A stretch of 48,847 bases of DNA from Clostridiales bacterium Firm_04 (GCA_001603005.1 LVAJ01000018.1:1-48847); one strand, 5' to 3'. Positions 8,879 to 17,606 are shown, numbered from the stretch's first letter. Numbers and translations: made by a program. The notes: generated from the letters alone by a model not told the origin.

Positions 8879-9861
8879 ATCCGGAACAATTCATTCTGAT
8901 GATGAACGAGCTGCCGGATTCGGTGATCGAATCGGCAAATCTCCCGCACAGCCTGCCGGAACAGAAGCGCATGCGTGCGGTTTCATCCGCGCCGAATGCC
9001 GCTGCCGGACAGGATGCCGGTGATCTGCCGGCTGCAAATGCAAAGGCGGAGCGCATTTCCGTTCCGCGCTGGACGGTCGCGGCAGTCCTTGCGGCATGCA
9101 TGCTGTTTGCGGTCGGAACAGGTGCATTCCTGCTTCACAGCGACCGCGATGATCTGACAGTGCAGAGCAGTCAGGCAGAACCGGCGGTACCGGAAGTGAC
9201 AGGCAGTATCACGACAGCGCCGACCGGAACGGCTAAACCCGTGACGACACAGCGCACAGACCGGACAGATATCACGACAACGGGGACAGTCACAACGCAG
9301 ACGGCTGCAACTGCGGATGCGGTCACAGAACCGCCGCACAGCGAAACGGAATCCGCGGAACAGACCGCAACGGAAACGACAGCACCGCAGACGACCGCCC
9401 TGCCGCAGACAACCGAACCCGTGCCTTCCGCGACAGAACCCGAAACGACAACCGCCGCGGCAGTCACCACGACAGAACCGCGCGCACCGCACAAGATCAT
9501 GCAGATGAACTCTGTGGAAGAAGTCGAGCGCGAAGGAAACCGCATGGTCGGCGAATATCTGCGGAGAAATGCGGAGCTGAACGGCGAAATCGACGAAAAT
9601 GCGCCGCGTATCACAACAGAGGAAGTCGTGCAGATGCTGGATGACGGCATGGATTTCCGCGCTGTTCTGCTCCGTCTGCATGAGCTGTATCCGTATCCGG
9701 ATTATACCGGCGGCAGCGGCGTGACCAATACCGAATACTGGCTCGACAATTCCGGCACGGACTTCATTCTGCTGACGTATGAATATGAAAGCATTGTGCA
9801 TATCGTGCAGCACGCGGACAGAACCGCAGATGTGTACGATATTCTGACCAAAAGGGGGTAA
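8875..9861 (+). CDS. Membrane anti-sigma-like protein with extracellular sensor domain
   Basis: This protein is inferred to hold the coupled sigma factor at the membrane. It starts at GTG overlapping the sigma stop. The 328 residues comprise an N-terminal cytoplasmic part of about 65 residues (ILMMNELPDSVIESA resembles the first helix of Firmicute anti-sigma proteins), one transmembrane segment (about 66-88, WTVAAVLAACMLFAVGTGAF), and a Thr/Pro/Ala-rich linker of about 110 residues. The final extracellular domain of about 125 residues contains APRITTEE and YPYPDYTGGSG, then EYWLD. The same domain occurs in the next gene's secreted dockerin protein. The layout recalls RsgI-type anti-sigma factors of cellulolytic clostridia, which carry polysaccharide-sensing ectodomains, although the N-terminal domain is not clearly RsgI. 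Confidence 0.75.
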   Translation: MNPEQFILMMNELPDSVIESANLPHSLPEQKRMRAVSSAPNAAAGQDAGDLPAANAKAERISVPRWTVAAVLAACMLFAVGTGAFLLHSDRDDLTVQSSQAEPAVPEVTGSITTAPTGTAKPVTTQRTDRTDITTTGTVTTQTAATADAVTEPPHSETESAEQTATETTAPQTTALPQTTEPVPSATEPETTTAAAVTTTEPRAPHKIMQMNSVEEVEREGNRMVGEYLRRNAELNGEIDENAPRITTEEVVQMLDDGMDFRAVLLRLHELYPYPDYTGGSGVTNTEYWLDNSGTDFILLTYEYESIVHIVQHADRTADVYDILTKRG

Positions 9862-9865
9862 TACT

Positions 9866-10948
9866 ATGAAACTGACAGCATTATTTACCGCATTGCTGTT
9901 TGCGGGATCGCTCTTTCAGGCTGCGGGAGCAGCTGCGGATCCGGTGCCGGACACGAACGCTGCGGGCGCTGCCGAAGAACCGGTGGTGACGATGCCTGCG
10001 GAGTATGTGACAGCCGATCCGCTGCCGGAATTATACGGATTTGTGCCGGAAACGCCGGAGATCGCACTGGAAGTCGGGGAGACATTTCAGCTGCGGGCGG
10101 TCTGGGATGCGGACAGCTATCTTGCAGCGTCCCTGCAATTTGCTTCTGACAACGCTGCGGTCGCTGCGGTGACTGCGGACGGCGTCATTACAGCCTGCGA
10201 GGAAGGCACGGCAAAGATCCGGCTGACTGCAAAGCTGAATCCGGAGACGGTCAGCATTGCACAGAATGACAGCGGCATCCGGACGGTGACGGCTGCGGTC
10301 ACGGTCACCGATCACACAAAAACAGATGCGCAAAAGGCACAGCTTGAGCAGCTGAAAAAGAAGGAACAGCATGTGTTCGGCGAATTTCAGCGGGCACGCG
10401 CGGTCATTCTCGGTGAGCTTGCAGCGGATGCGCCGCGCATCACATTGGAGCAGCTTGACAGCATGACTGCGGAAGCGGAATCGTTTGCGGAAGTCATGCA
10501 GAAGCTCCGCACTGCACAGCCGTATCCCGATTTCACCGGCGGCAGCGGCATGACGCTGATCGAATACTGGCTTGATGATGACGGCACGGAGCAGATCCTC
10601 GTCACTTTGGAACAGCAGGACATCATCCATATCCGTCTGGATGAAGACGGCAAATTTGCAGACTGGCGGACGCTGTATCCGGATGAACGGCAGCCGGAAG
10701 ATGGACCGGATATCGGCACGGTCAGCAAAACCTACCTCGCATTTCACAGCGCCGCGCAGAACGGCGACGCAAACTGCGACAACGCCTTTGACGTTTCGGA
10801 TGCTGTACTGACGGCGCGGTATCTCGCAGAGGACAAGACCGCAAGCATCACCGATCAGGGCTTGCTGAATGCAGACACAGACGGGGACGGCAGCGTCACG
10901 ACCGATGATATCACTGTCATGCTCAAACGGATCGCAAGAATGGCATGA
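9866..10948 (+). CDS. Secreted dockerin protein sharing the anti-sigma sensor domain
   Basis: This 360-residue secreted protein follows AAAGGGGG four bases after the anti-sigma gene, in the same operon. Residues 1-24 are a signal peptide. Residues about 55-150 look like a bacterial Ig-like (BIG2) domain (VGETFQLRAVWD, then DNAAVAAVTADGVITA). Residues about 155-275 are homologous to the ectodomain encoded just upstream (APRITLEQ, YPDFTGGSG, EYWLDDDGT, IIHI). Residues about 300-360 are a type I dockerin: the first loop is GDANCDNAFDVSD and the second is the canonical NADTDGDGSVTTDD. The dockerin should dock it into a cellulosome. No catalytic motif is visible, so a sensory, decoy or binding role is inferred. 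Confidence 0.8.
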   Translation: MKLTALFTALLFAGSLFQAAGAAADPVPDTNAAGAAEEPVVTMPAEYVTADPLPELYGFVPETPEIALEVGETFQLRAVWDADSYLAASLQFASDNAAVAAVTADGVITACEEGTAKIRLTAKLNPETVSIAQNDSGIRTVTAAVTVTDHTKTDAQKAQLEQLKKKEQHVFGEFQRARAVILGELAADAPRITLEQLDSMTAEAESFAEVMQKLRTAQPYPDFTGGSGMTLIEYWLDDDGTEQILVTLEQQDIIHIRLDEDGKFADWRTLYPDERQPEDGPDIGTVSKTYLAFHSAAQNGDANCDNAFDVSDAVLTARYLAEDKTASITDQGLLNADTDGDGSVTTDDITVMLKRIARMA

Positions 10949-10962
10949 TCCGCCCATAAAAA

Positions 10963-10995
10963 AGCCGCCGGTGTGTACGGAACACATCGGCGGCT
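10963..10995. terminator. Bidirectional intrinsic terminator
   Basis: AGCCGCCG plus GTGTGT (10963-10976) pairs with ACACAT plus CGGCGGCT (10982-10995). The minus strand has a run of six T after the stem, serving the convergent lipoprotein gene; the plus side has a weaker T-rich tail. Confidence 0.8.
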
Positions 10996-11014
10996 CTTTG
11001 TATATTGTGTGCTG

Positions 11015-11977
11015 TTATTCAGCGGGTGTATCTGCGGGGGGATCTGCGGGGGTGTCTGCCTGCGCTGCGGGCGCGTCAGTCTGTGCTGCCGGAGCCTCTG
11101 CCTGTGTCGCGGGCGCGTCAGTCTGTGCTGCCGGAGCATCTGCCTGCGCTGCGGGTGCCTCTGCCTGTGCTGCAGGCGCTTCTGCCTGTGCTGCCGGAGC
11201 TTCTGTCTGTGCAGCCGGAGCTGCTGCAGGTTCTTCCGCAGGTGCAGAGCCGGTTCCGGTGCCTCTCACGATGAAATCAACCTCGACCTTTTCCCATTTG
11301 TCAAAGTTTGCGAGATCGACGATCTGCGAGGAATATGCGCCGAAATCGCCGGTCAGCGCACCGAGGGACGTATGCGCATCCTCGGGGAAGTGGCTGACAA
11401 ATTCGTTGTAGATGTTCGCACGCATTTCGGTGTTATCGTCCGAGTTCGTGTAGTTTTTCGCCGTCATCGGGATCGCATTGCCGTCCACGCGGATCTCCTT
11501 GATCTCGATGCTCATGTTCGGATAGAGCGTGGTGCCGTCAAAGACCTTGACTGCCGCAAATCCGAGTCCGCTGCACTGATATGCCTTCTCCGGATCGCCC
11601 ATGATGGAATAGCGCGTTCCCTTCGAGCCTGCATTGACGCTGACGGTGTAGCTGCCGTCGCCGCTGATGTGCGCGATGCCCGCGCCGTAGGTGAGCAGAT
11701 CGTCTTCCGTGCCGAAATATTTGACATACCAGTCCTTATCCGCGATCAGCAGCACCGCGTCACCGGATTGTGCGACTGCCTTCTCCTCAACGCCTTCCGG
11801 AATATTGCGATCCGGCTCGGATTCCTCGGATGCTGCGGAGCTGTCCGATGCGGAATCCGCGGCAGAGGAGTCTGCCTTTGAGGATTCGCCGTCCTTCTTG
11901 TCCTTTTTGCCGCATCCGGTACATACCGTCAGTACCATTAAAGAAGCGCAGAATGCAGCGAGCAGTTTTTTTGTCAT
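11015..11977 (-). CDS. Putative lipoprotein with C-terminal Ala/Pro heptad repeats
   Basis: The start at 11977 (MTKKLLAAFCASLMV) has AGAGGT upstream; the frame is open further upstream but without a credible signal. The 320-residue product has a lipoprotein signal ending near VCTGC, then a Ser/Ala/Asp-rich spacer. A folded domain of about 180 residues follows (KDWYVKYFGTEDD, CSGLGFAAVKVFDG, PNMSIEIKEIRVDGNAIP), and then eight heptads of the form APAAQ[AT][ED]. The middle domain has the look of an extracellular beta-sandwich, possibly carbohydrate binding, but I do not recognise the family. The tail may span the cell wall. It has its own promoter at 12073-12101. Confidence 0.75.
   Translation of the reverse strand: MTKKLLAAFCASLMVLTVCTGCGKKDKKDGESSKADSSAADSASDSSAASEESEPDRNIPEGVEEKAVAQSGDAVLLIADKDWYVKYFGTEDDLLTYGAGIAHISGDGSYTVSVNAGSKGTRYSIMGDPEKAYQCSGLGFAAVKVFDGTTLYPNMSIEIKEIRVDGNAIPMTAKNYTNSDDNTEMRANIYNEFVSHFPEDAHTSLGALTGDFGAYSSQIVDLANFDKWEKVEVDFIVRGTGTGSAPAEEPAAAPAAQTEAPAAQAEAPAAQAEAPAAQADAPAAQTDAPATQAEAPAAQTDAPAAQADTPADPPADTPAE
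11054..11221 (-). repeat. Tandem 21-bp repeats coding for Ala/Pro heptads
   Basis: Eight imperfect 21-bp units encode APAAQ followed by A or T and E or D. They lie near the C-terminus of the lipoprotein, and the unit number may vary between strains. Confidence 0.8.
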
Positions 11978-12072
11978 ACCGATACCTCTTTCTTTTCCTT
12001 CCGGATCGTTCAGATCCGCGTAAATCTGCCGGATTTTTTCCGGATCATGATGCTGTATCCATACATACAATT

Positions 12073-12101
12073 ATCATACACTGTTTTTGCTAAAATCGCA
12101 A
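12073..12101 (-). promoter_or_regulatory. Promoter of the lipoprotein gene
   Basis: On the minus strand, TTGCGA (12101-12096), a 17-bp spacer and TATGAT (12078-12073). Confidence 0.55.
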
Positions 12102-12317
12102 GTGGGAAAAAGACGAATGTTCACAAAAAATATCTGTCAATTCCAAGCAAGTTGCACAATCACAACTGCGGATGCGGACGGGACAGAATCGCAAATTTGT
12201 CCGATTCTCTGAAAAAGAAAACAAATTAAAAAGTGGACTTTACAATATGGAAAGTGATAGACAAATTCCAAACATCATTTTTGTTAGATTATACAGTATG
12301 TTTTTTTTATTCGGGTA

Positions 12318-12346
12318 TTTACAAATCAAAAGAAATGTGATATAAT
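12318..12346 (+). promoter_or_regulatory. Promoter of the LacI-family regulator
   Basis: TTTACA (12318-12323), a 17-bp spacer and TATAAT (12341-12346). The AT-rich stretch 12102-12317 holds nothing else that I can name. Confidence 0.65.
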
Positions 12347-12369
12347 AAAGAAAAAATATGCGCTCGCAG

Positions 12370-12388
12370 TGTATACTATTTATATACA
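12370..12388. promoter_or_regulatory. Operator-like palindrome in the regulator leader
   Basis: TGTATA-ctattta-TATACA lies downstream of the -10 box, where a bound LacI-type dimer would block transcription. Autoregulation is inferred. Confidence 0.45.
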
Positions 12389-12444
12389 ATACATAACGCG
12401 TGAAATGATTGAATCAAAAGCGTGTGCGGAAAGGCGTGATGCAC

Positions 12445-13476
12445 ATGAAAAACGGCGTCCGGATGTCGGATATCGCAAAGGAACTCGGCGTCAGCGTGGT
12501 GACAGTCTCCAATGCACTGAATGACCGCGGCGGCGTCAGCGACGAAATGAAAAAGAAGATCCGTACCCGTGCATCCGAACTCGGCTACCGTCCCTCTGCG
12601 CCGCGGACGCCCCGCAAGGCAGCTCCGGAAGTACAGGAGCAGGGCGGCAATATCGGCATCCTCACAAGCGAACGGTTCGCAGGTGTCCGCGGAACCTTCT
12701 ACTGGTTCCTGACTGCCGGCGTTTCCAAGGAGCTGACGAGATGCAACCTGTATTCGATCTATGAAAGCATCTCCGCTGCGGATGAGCATGACGGCATCCT
12801 GCCGCGCATCGTCACGGAACGGCAGGTGCGCGGACTGATCATCGTCGGGCAGCTTGCAACGGATTATCTGGAGCTGCTGGCTTCCCTGCATATCCCGATG
12901 CTGTTCCTCGATTTCTATGACAAGCACAGCGAGATCGACGCGGTGATCTCCGATAATTTCTATGACAGCTATCTGATGACCGATCAGCTTGTTGCACTCG
13001 GGCACAAGGATATCGGCTTCATCGGCTCGGTCACGGCGACCAGCAGCATTCACGACCGCTTCCTCGGCTATATCAAATGCCTGATGGAACACGGTCTGAA
13101 ATATCATGAGGAGTGGACGCTTGAGGACAGACTGTCCGACGGTACCAGCTTCCAGACATTCGCATTTCCGGAGAAAATGCCGACTGCATTCGTCTGCAAC
13201 TGCGATGAGACCGCGTTCCGCGTGATCGGCGATCTGCAGCGGAAGGGGCTGACCGTGCCCGACGATATCTCCGTGACCGGATACGATAATTATACAGTTT
13301 CGGATATGTGCGTGCCTGCGATCACGACGGTCGAGGTCGATCTTTCCGAGATGGCGCATACCGCCGTGACGCTTTTGCTGGCGCGTCTGGATAACCCCCA
13401 GAAGCCCGCTGCACGGCATGTCATTCCGGGCAGAATTATCCTGAAACAGTCTATGGCGGCACCGCCTGAAATTTAG
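12445..13476 (+). CDS. LacI-family transcriptional regulator
   Basis: This 343-residue repressor binds DNA through an N-terminal helix-turn-helix (MSDIAKELGVSVVTVSNALND, residues about 7-27, then the hinge helix region up to LGYRPSA). The rest is a periplasmic-binding-protein-like effector domain (GNIGILTSERF, RGLIIVGQLATDYLELL, DKHSEIDAVISDNFYDSYL, GHKDIGFIG, DDISVTGYDN). The ATG at 12445 is chosen because GAAAGGCGTGA lies at suitable spacing; TTG at 12409 and ATG at 12439 are other options. The effector is likely a sugar, but the sequence does not say which. Its position between an exported lipoprotein and the pilus locus suggests carbohydrate-responsive control. Confidence 0.9.
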   Translation: MKNGVRMSDIAKELGVSVVTVSNALNDRGGVSDEMKKKIRTRASELGYRPSAPRTPRKAAPEVQEQGGNIGILTSERFAGVRGTFYWFLTAGVSKELTRCNLYSIYESISAADEHDGILPRIVTERQVRGLIIVGQLATDYLELLASLHIPMLFLDFYDKHSEIDAVISDNFYDSYLMTDQLVALGHKDIGFIGSVTATSSIHDRFLGYIKCLMEHGLKYHEEWTLEDRLSDGTSFQTFAFPEKMPTAFVCNCDETAFRVIGDLQRKGLTVPDDISVTGYDNYTVSDMCVPAITTVEVDLSEMAHTAVTLLLARLDNPQKPAARHVIPGRIILKQSMAAPPEI

Positions 13477-13520
13477 GCGAAACGCCTAAAAAAAACCACG
13501 AAAATTTGGACGAAAGATAG

Positions 13521-13549
13521 TTGCATTCGTCAAATATCTGTGGTATAAT
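13521..13549 (+). promoter_or_regulatory. Promoter of the pilus assembly operon
   Basis: TTGCAT (13521-13526), a 17-bp spacer and TATAAT (13544-13549). The transcript would carry a leader of about 190 nt before pilC, containing a perfect 14-bp palindrome at 13602-13615 and a cysteine-rich frame that opens at 13564. Confidence 0.65.
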
Positions 13550-13744
13550 ATCCCTATGGATCTATGTGTGGCTATTGCTATGCCCAATTGCAGAACGTCA
13601 TTCCGGATATCCGGATGCGCATGCTTGATGCAGGAGTCTGTTCTGGGTGCACAGGTTGCACACGGATAAAATATGAAGAAGCGGTCGGGACGCTCACCGG
13701 CATGCTTCGCAACACATCAAAACAGGCTTGCAGGAGGTGGTTTT

Positions 13745-14959
13745 ATGCCAATGAGTTTTGCTTATACGGCAAAAGATGCAGCCGGTAACATCCGAAAAGG
13801 TGTTATGTCGGCAGAGGATGAGCAGGAATTTCTGGCAAAAATCCGAGAAAAGGGAATGTACGTCACCGATTACAAGGAACGTCAGTCCAGTGCGAAAACT
13901 GTTAAAAAGTTCCGCACAAAGGATCTGGCATTCGCAACCCGTCAGATGGCAGCGATGCTGACTTCCGGTCTGACGCTGGTCAAGGCGCTGGATATTCTCT
14001 GTAAAGAGCAGGAGAGCGAAGCTGCTCGAAATGTTTGGCGCGATGTGTACGAAAACGTGCAGAAGGGTGAATCCTTCTCCGACGCGCTGGAAGTACACGG
14101 CAGCGTGTTCCCGACACTGCTGACATCAATGGTCGGCGCCGGCGAGGCGTCCGGTCAGCTGGATGTCATCATGCAGCGTCTCAGTGACTACTATGCAAAC
14201 CAGAATAAGATCTCGAACACGATCAAGAGCGCAATGGTCTATCCGGCGATTCTGGCGGTTCTGACGGTCGCCGTCGTCATCGGCGTTTTCGTGTTCATCA
14301 TGCCGGCTTTCGAGGATCTGTACCAGGATAAATCGCAGATGCCGGCGCTTTCCAGAGTTATGATGAATATCGGTAAGTTCATGGTGAAGCACTGGCTGTT
14401 CCTGATCCTTGGCCTGGCAGCACTGATATTCGTCGCGATCTATCTGCTCAAACTGCCGAGCACGCGACTTAAATGGGATCGGTTCATCATCAAAGGACCC
14501 GGGTTCGGCAAGCTGGTTGTGAAGATCTACACAGCCCGCTTTGCCCAGACAATGGCTTCCCTGTATTCATCCGGTCTTCCGATGGTTGAATGCCTGAAGC
14601 GTTCCGCGGATACGCTGAACAACTCGTACATCTCTATGAAGTTCCGCGATATCATTGATGAGGTCAAGAGCGGTGAAACGCTCAGCTCCTCGATCCAGAG
14701 AGCCGATATCTTCGACTCCATGTTCTGCTCGATCATCTTCGTTGGTGAGGAATCCGGTGCGCTGGATGACATTCTGAAGAAGACCGCTGACTACTACGAT
14801 GAAGAAGCAGACTCCGCCGTGAAGCGTCTGTGCGCATTGCTCGAACCGGTCATGCTCATTATCATGGGTGTTGTCATCGGTCTCGTCTGCGGCGCGTTCT
14901 TCCCGGCACTGTACGATTCGATCGGTCAGATCCGCAAACAAGATATCGCGTTTACTTAA
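13745..14959 (+). CDS. pilC: Type IV pilus inner-membrane platform protein PilC
   Basis: PilC is the membrane platform on which the PilB and PilT motors act. The 404-residue product has the two-fold GspF layout. The first GspF repeat is at about 70-190 (DLAFATRQMAAMLTSGLTLVKALDIL, GESFSDALE, GAGEASGQLDVIMQRLSDYY), with a transmembrane segment near 175-200. The second repeat is near 270-385 (RFAQTMASLYSSGLPMVECL, GEESGALDDILKKTADYYDEE), with a final membrane helix at the end. The start at MPMSFAYTAKDAAGN is chosen for the AGGAGGTG before it. It is the first gene of an operon that continues with pilMN and pilO. Confidence 0.93.
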   Translation: MPMSFAYTAKDAAGNIRKGVMSAEDEQEFLAKIREKGMYVTDYKERQSSAKTVKKFRTKDLAFATRQMAAMLTSGLTLVKALDILCKEQESEAARNVWRDVYENVQKGESFSDALEVHGSVFPTLLTSMVGAGEASGQLDVIMQRLSDYYANQNKISNTIKSAMVYPAILAVLTVAVVIGVFVFIMPAFEDLYQDKSQMPALSRVMMNIGKFMVKHWLFLILGLAALIFVAIYLLKLPSTRLKWDRFIIKGPGFGKLVVKIYTARFAQTMASLYSSGLPMVECLKRSADTLNNSYISMKFRDIIDEVKSGETLSSSIQRADIFDSMFCSIIFVGEESGALDDILKKTADYYDEEADSAVKRLCALLEPVMLIIMGVVIGLVCGAFFPALYDSIGQIRKQDIAFT

Positions 14960-14984
14960 AAAATCAGAGAGGTGGATATACTAA

Positions 14985-16652
14985 ATGCTTTCTTTTGACA
15001 TTACTGATCGTATTATAAGGATCATTAAGGGAACTGAGAGTAACGGCAAGATCCGTATCAGCTCCGCTACGACCTTAAACCTTGAACCGGATATCATCGT
15101 GAACGGTCACGTCCGCGATGTTGCACGTCTGGCGACGCTGATCAATCAGGCGATCCGCGAAAAGAGAATGCCTGATAAAGAGGCAATCATCAGCATTTCT
15201 TCCAACATGACGATCTTCAAGGAACTGCACATCCAGAAAGCGGAAAAGCAGCAGGAATTTATGAAGATGGTTCGTGCGGAGATGGCTGCTGCACTCGGCA
15301 TTGACGAGTCCTATTCCGTTTCTTACATCGTTGTCGGTGATTCCGACCAGACAGACGGCGCAGTCAAGGTTCTCGCGACTGCATGCCCGTACGAAGTGGT
15401 TGACTGCTATAAGCGCGTGTTCAACATGCTCACGATCAACCTGCGCAGCGTTATGATCGGCTGCAACTGCATCACCAATGTGCTGCTCGCAGATCCCAAG
15501 ATCAAGTCGAAGATGCCGCTGCTGGCAGTCCAGATCGACAACAACTTCATTTCCCTGAACCTGTATGAGAACGGTCAGCTGTCGTTCTCCCGTTTCGCTT
15601 CGATCTCCGCGGAAGACTATGACGATTCCGAGGATTACGTATTTGAAGCGGTCAATGAGAACATTTTCCGTATGCTGCAGTTCCAGAAATCCAAGGCTGG
15701 CAGCGAGCCGATCGGAAATGTTGTCTTCTACGGCGATACCCGCGAGTATGTTCGTCTGACGAATGAACTTGAGAAAATGGGCATCAGCACCAGCATCATC
15801 AATGTTCCGCCGCAGATCCACGGTTACGAGAATCTGGAGTTCTCCTCCTATGCAAATGCGATCGGTGCAATGTATAAGCGCAATAAGAACACCGAGCGCA
15901 TCAACCTGCTGGAGACAGATACGGTCAACAACAACAAGATCCGTTCCGACAGTTCCTATTTCCTGATCCTCGGTCTGAGCGCACTGATCGCGGCAGGTGC
16001 CTGCTTCGGCGGCTGGTTCTTCCTCACGATGAAGAACAGATCTGTTGAAAAGGCGATCCAGCTGATCGACGACAAGAAGAAGTCTGCATATGCAGAGTCC
16101 CTTGACGCACAGCTGAAAATGCTCACCAAGAAGCAGACAACTGTTAAGAGCTATACCAACGGCGCGAAGGACGCATACTACGGTTACGTTTCTCAGGCAA
16201 AACCGCAGTCCAAGATGTATGAGGAACTGATCAGTACCGTTGAGGATACGATTTCCAAAGGCTTGGGCATTGAAGGCGAAGATGCTGTTAAGAAAGCATA
16301 TACCATGGAAACGATGGACTTTGCGAATGGCTACTTCGACCTTAAGATTAAGTTCGACCGCGAAAAAGACACTCCAATGCCGACAATTCCGGCAGATCTG
16401 ATCAATGCGCTGAACGCACTGGATGATGTTAGTTTTGTGGCGCATCCGGGCTATTCGGTTCAGCAGGTTCGCAACAATGCAAAGAATAATCAGGCTGAAC
16501 CGCAGGTCGATGACGAGGGCAACCCTATCCCGCAGCAGCAGGATGACCAGAATCAGGTGACTGAGCAGCTTGAAATGCAAATGCGCGTTCAAATGAAGGG
16601 CGATTCGTTCGCAATGGATCAAATCGGCGAAGAGGAGGCAAAAAAGAAATGA
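14985..16652 (+). CDS. pilM: PilM-PilN fusion protein of the pilus assembly complex
   Basis: PilM is an actin-like cytoplasmic protein that binds the N-terminus of PilN; here both seem to be one 555-residue chain. Residues 1-310 have the PilM pattern (MLSFDITDRIIRIIKG, INQAIREKRMPDKEAIISISS, MVRAEMAAALGI, LLAVQIDNNFISLNLYENGQL). Residues about 325-345 are a membrane segment (YFLILGLSALIAAGACFGGW). A coiled-coil and periplasmic-type domain like PilN follows, then an acidic Gln/Asp-rich tail. Separate PilM and PilN proteins have about 350 and 190 residues, so the total length fits a fusion. The TGA overlaps the next start (ATGA). Confidence 0.8.
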   Translation: MLSFDITDRIIRIIKGTESNGKIRISSATTLNLEPDIIVNGHVRDVARLATLINQAIREKRMPDKEAIISISSNMTIFKELHIQKAEKQQEFMKMVRAEMAAALGIDESYSVSYIVVGDSDQTDGAVKVLATACPYEVVDCYKRVFNMLTINLRSVMIGCNCITNVLLADPKIKSKMPLLAVQIDNNFISLNLYENGQLSFSRFASISAEDYDDSEDYVFEAVNENIFRMLQFQKSKAGSEPIGNVVFYGDTREYVRLTNELEKMGISTSIINVPPQIHGYENLEFSSYANAIGAMYKRNKNTERINLLETDTVNNNKIRSDSSYFLILGLSALIAAGACFGGWFFLTMKNRSVEKAIQLIDDKKKSAYAESLDAQLKMLTKKQTTVKSYTNGAKDAYYGYVSQAKPQSKMYEELISTVEDTISKGLGIEGEDAVKKAYTMETMDFANGYFDLKIKFDREKDTPMPTIPADLINALNALDDVSFVAHPGYSVQQVRNNAKNNQAEPQVDDEGNPIPQQQDDQNQVTEQLEMQMRVQMKGDSFAMDQIGEEEAKKK

Positions 16653-17533
16653 AATTAGGGTATCGTGACCGAATTATTTTAATTATTGCTATTATTGTTA
16701 TTATTCTGGGTGTCGGCATTTTTGTCTTCATTAAGCCGAAGTACGAAAAACTGAAGAAAAATCAGGAAAAGCTGGAAAAAGCTACAACGGAATGGCAGGA
16801 TAAGCTGAATGATTTTAAGCTGATCCCGACCAGACAGGGCGCGATCAAAAGAGCATATGAGGAAGGTCTGGATGTCTCCAAGCGCTTTACGGATGAGATG
16901 GGCGCTGTTGACATTGATAAGCTGATGCAGGAATTCCTGAACACAGATGAGTACACAGAGCACAAGGTCAGCGCGAAGAAGACTGCTGTATTCACGGATG
17001 AGGTTGCAGGTCAGATCGGCTACTATTATTACAGACCGAATATTGTAACCTATCCGCTGTATGAATATGCTGATCTTGATGATTCGCTGAAAAAAGCAAC
17101 TGCCGAGAAGCTGAAGGATGTCAACATTCTTGCTGCTAAGAAGGCTCAGACGATCAGCAACGGTCAGTCTTCGTTTACGGTCTCGATCAAGCGCGAAGAC
17201 CTGATGAGCTTCCTTGATGCGGTTTATAAGTACGCAAATGATCATGATGATGCGATGATGATCACCAGCGTTAAGCTTGTGGATCCGGAATTCAATGAAG
17301 ATCTGGATGACGGCAATGCAAATCAGGAAGAGGTACTTGACGATGAGGGCAACCCGATTCCGCAGCAGAACAATAATGAGAAGAAGGACACGAAAAAAGT
17401 AAAAGACTACACCGAAGCGACAATCAGCTACAGGGCACTGTACATCCAGGAACCGAAGGAGCCGGATGTCGGGCCTGAATACGACGAGAAGATCTGGGAC
17501 GGCAACGAATGGAGAACCATGGTTGCTGAGTGA
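16649..17533 (+). CDS. pilO: PilO-like pilus alignment protein
   Basis: This 294-residue protein has one N-terminal membrane helix (residues about 8-30, IILIIAIIVIILGVGIFVF), then a coiled coil rich in Lys/Glu (YEKLKKNQEKLEKATTEW), and an extracytoplasmic domain. PilO/GspM proteins share this topology, and the position after PilMN fits. Assignment is by topology and context more than by sequence. An acidic Asn/Gln linker (DEGNPIPQQ) is nearly identical to one at the end of the PilMN fusion. The start overlaps the previous stop and has AGAGGAGG upstream. Confidence 0.7.
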   Translation: MKLGYRDRIILIIAIIVIILGVGIFVFIKPKYEKLKKNQEKLEKATTEWQDKLNDFKLIPTRQGAIKRAYEEGLDVSKRFTDEMGAVDIDKLMQEFLNTDEYTEHKVSAKKTAVFTDEVAGQIGYYYYRPNIVTYPLYEYADLDDSLKKATAEKLKDVNILAAKKAQTISNGQSSFTVSIKREDLMSFLDAVYKYANDHDDAMMITSVKLVDPEFNEDLDDGNANQEEVLDDEGNPIPQQNNNEKKDTKKVKDYTEATISYRALYIQEPKEPDVGPEYDEKIWDGNEWRTMVAE

Positions 17534-17550
17534 TCCGGATCAAGGCGGCG

Positions 17551-17578
17551 GCCTTCTTAGAGGGAACTTTAAGAAGGC
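17551..17578 (+). other. Intra-operon hairpin
   Basis: GCCTTCTTA (17551-17559) pairs with TAAGAAGGC (17570-17578). No T-run follows, so processing or partial attenuation between pilO and the next gene is more likely than full termination. Confidence 0.5.
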
Positions 17579-17606
17579 TATCCGCAGTTGAGAAAGGTGG
17601 TTTCTT

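Noticed and set aside
13550..13744. c-di-GMP riboswitch before pilC (also considered before the major pilin at 27042-27151)
   Set aside because: Such switches often precede clostridial pilus genes, but the GEMM core and tetraloop-receptor pattern are not visible in either leader.
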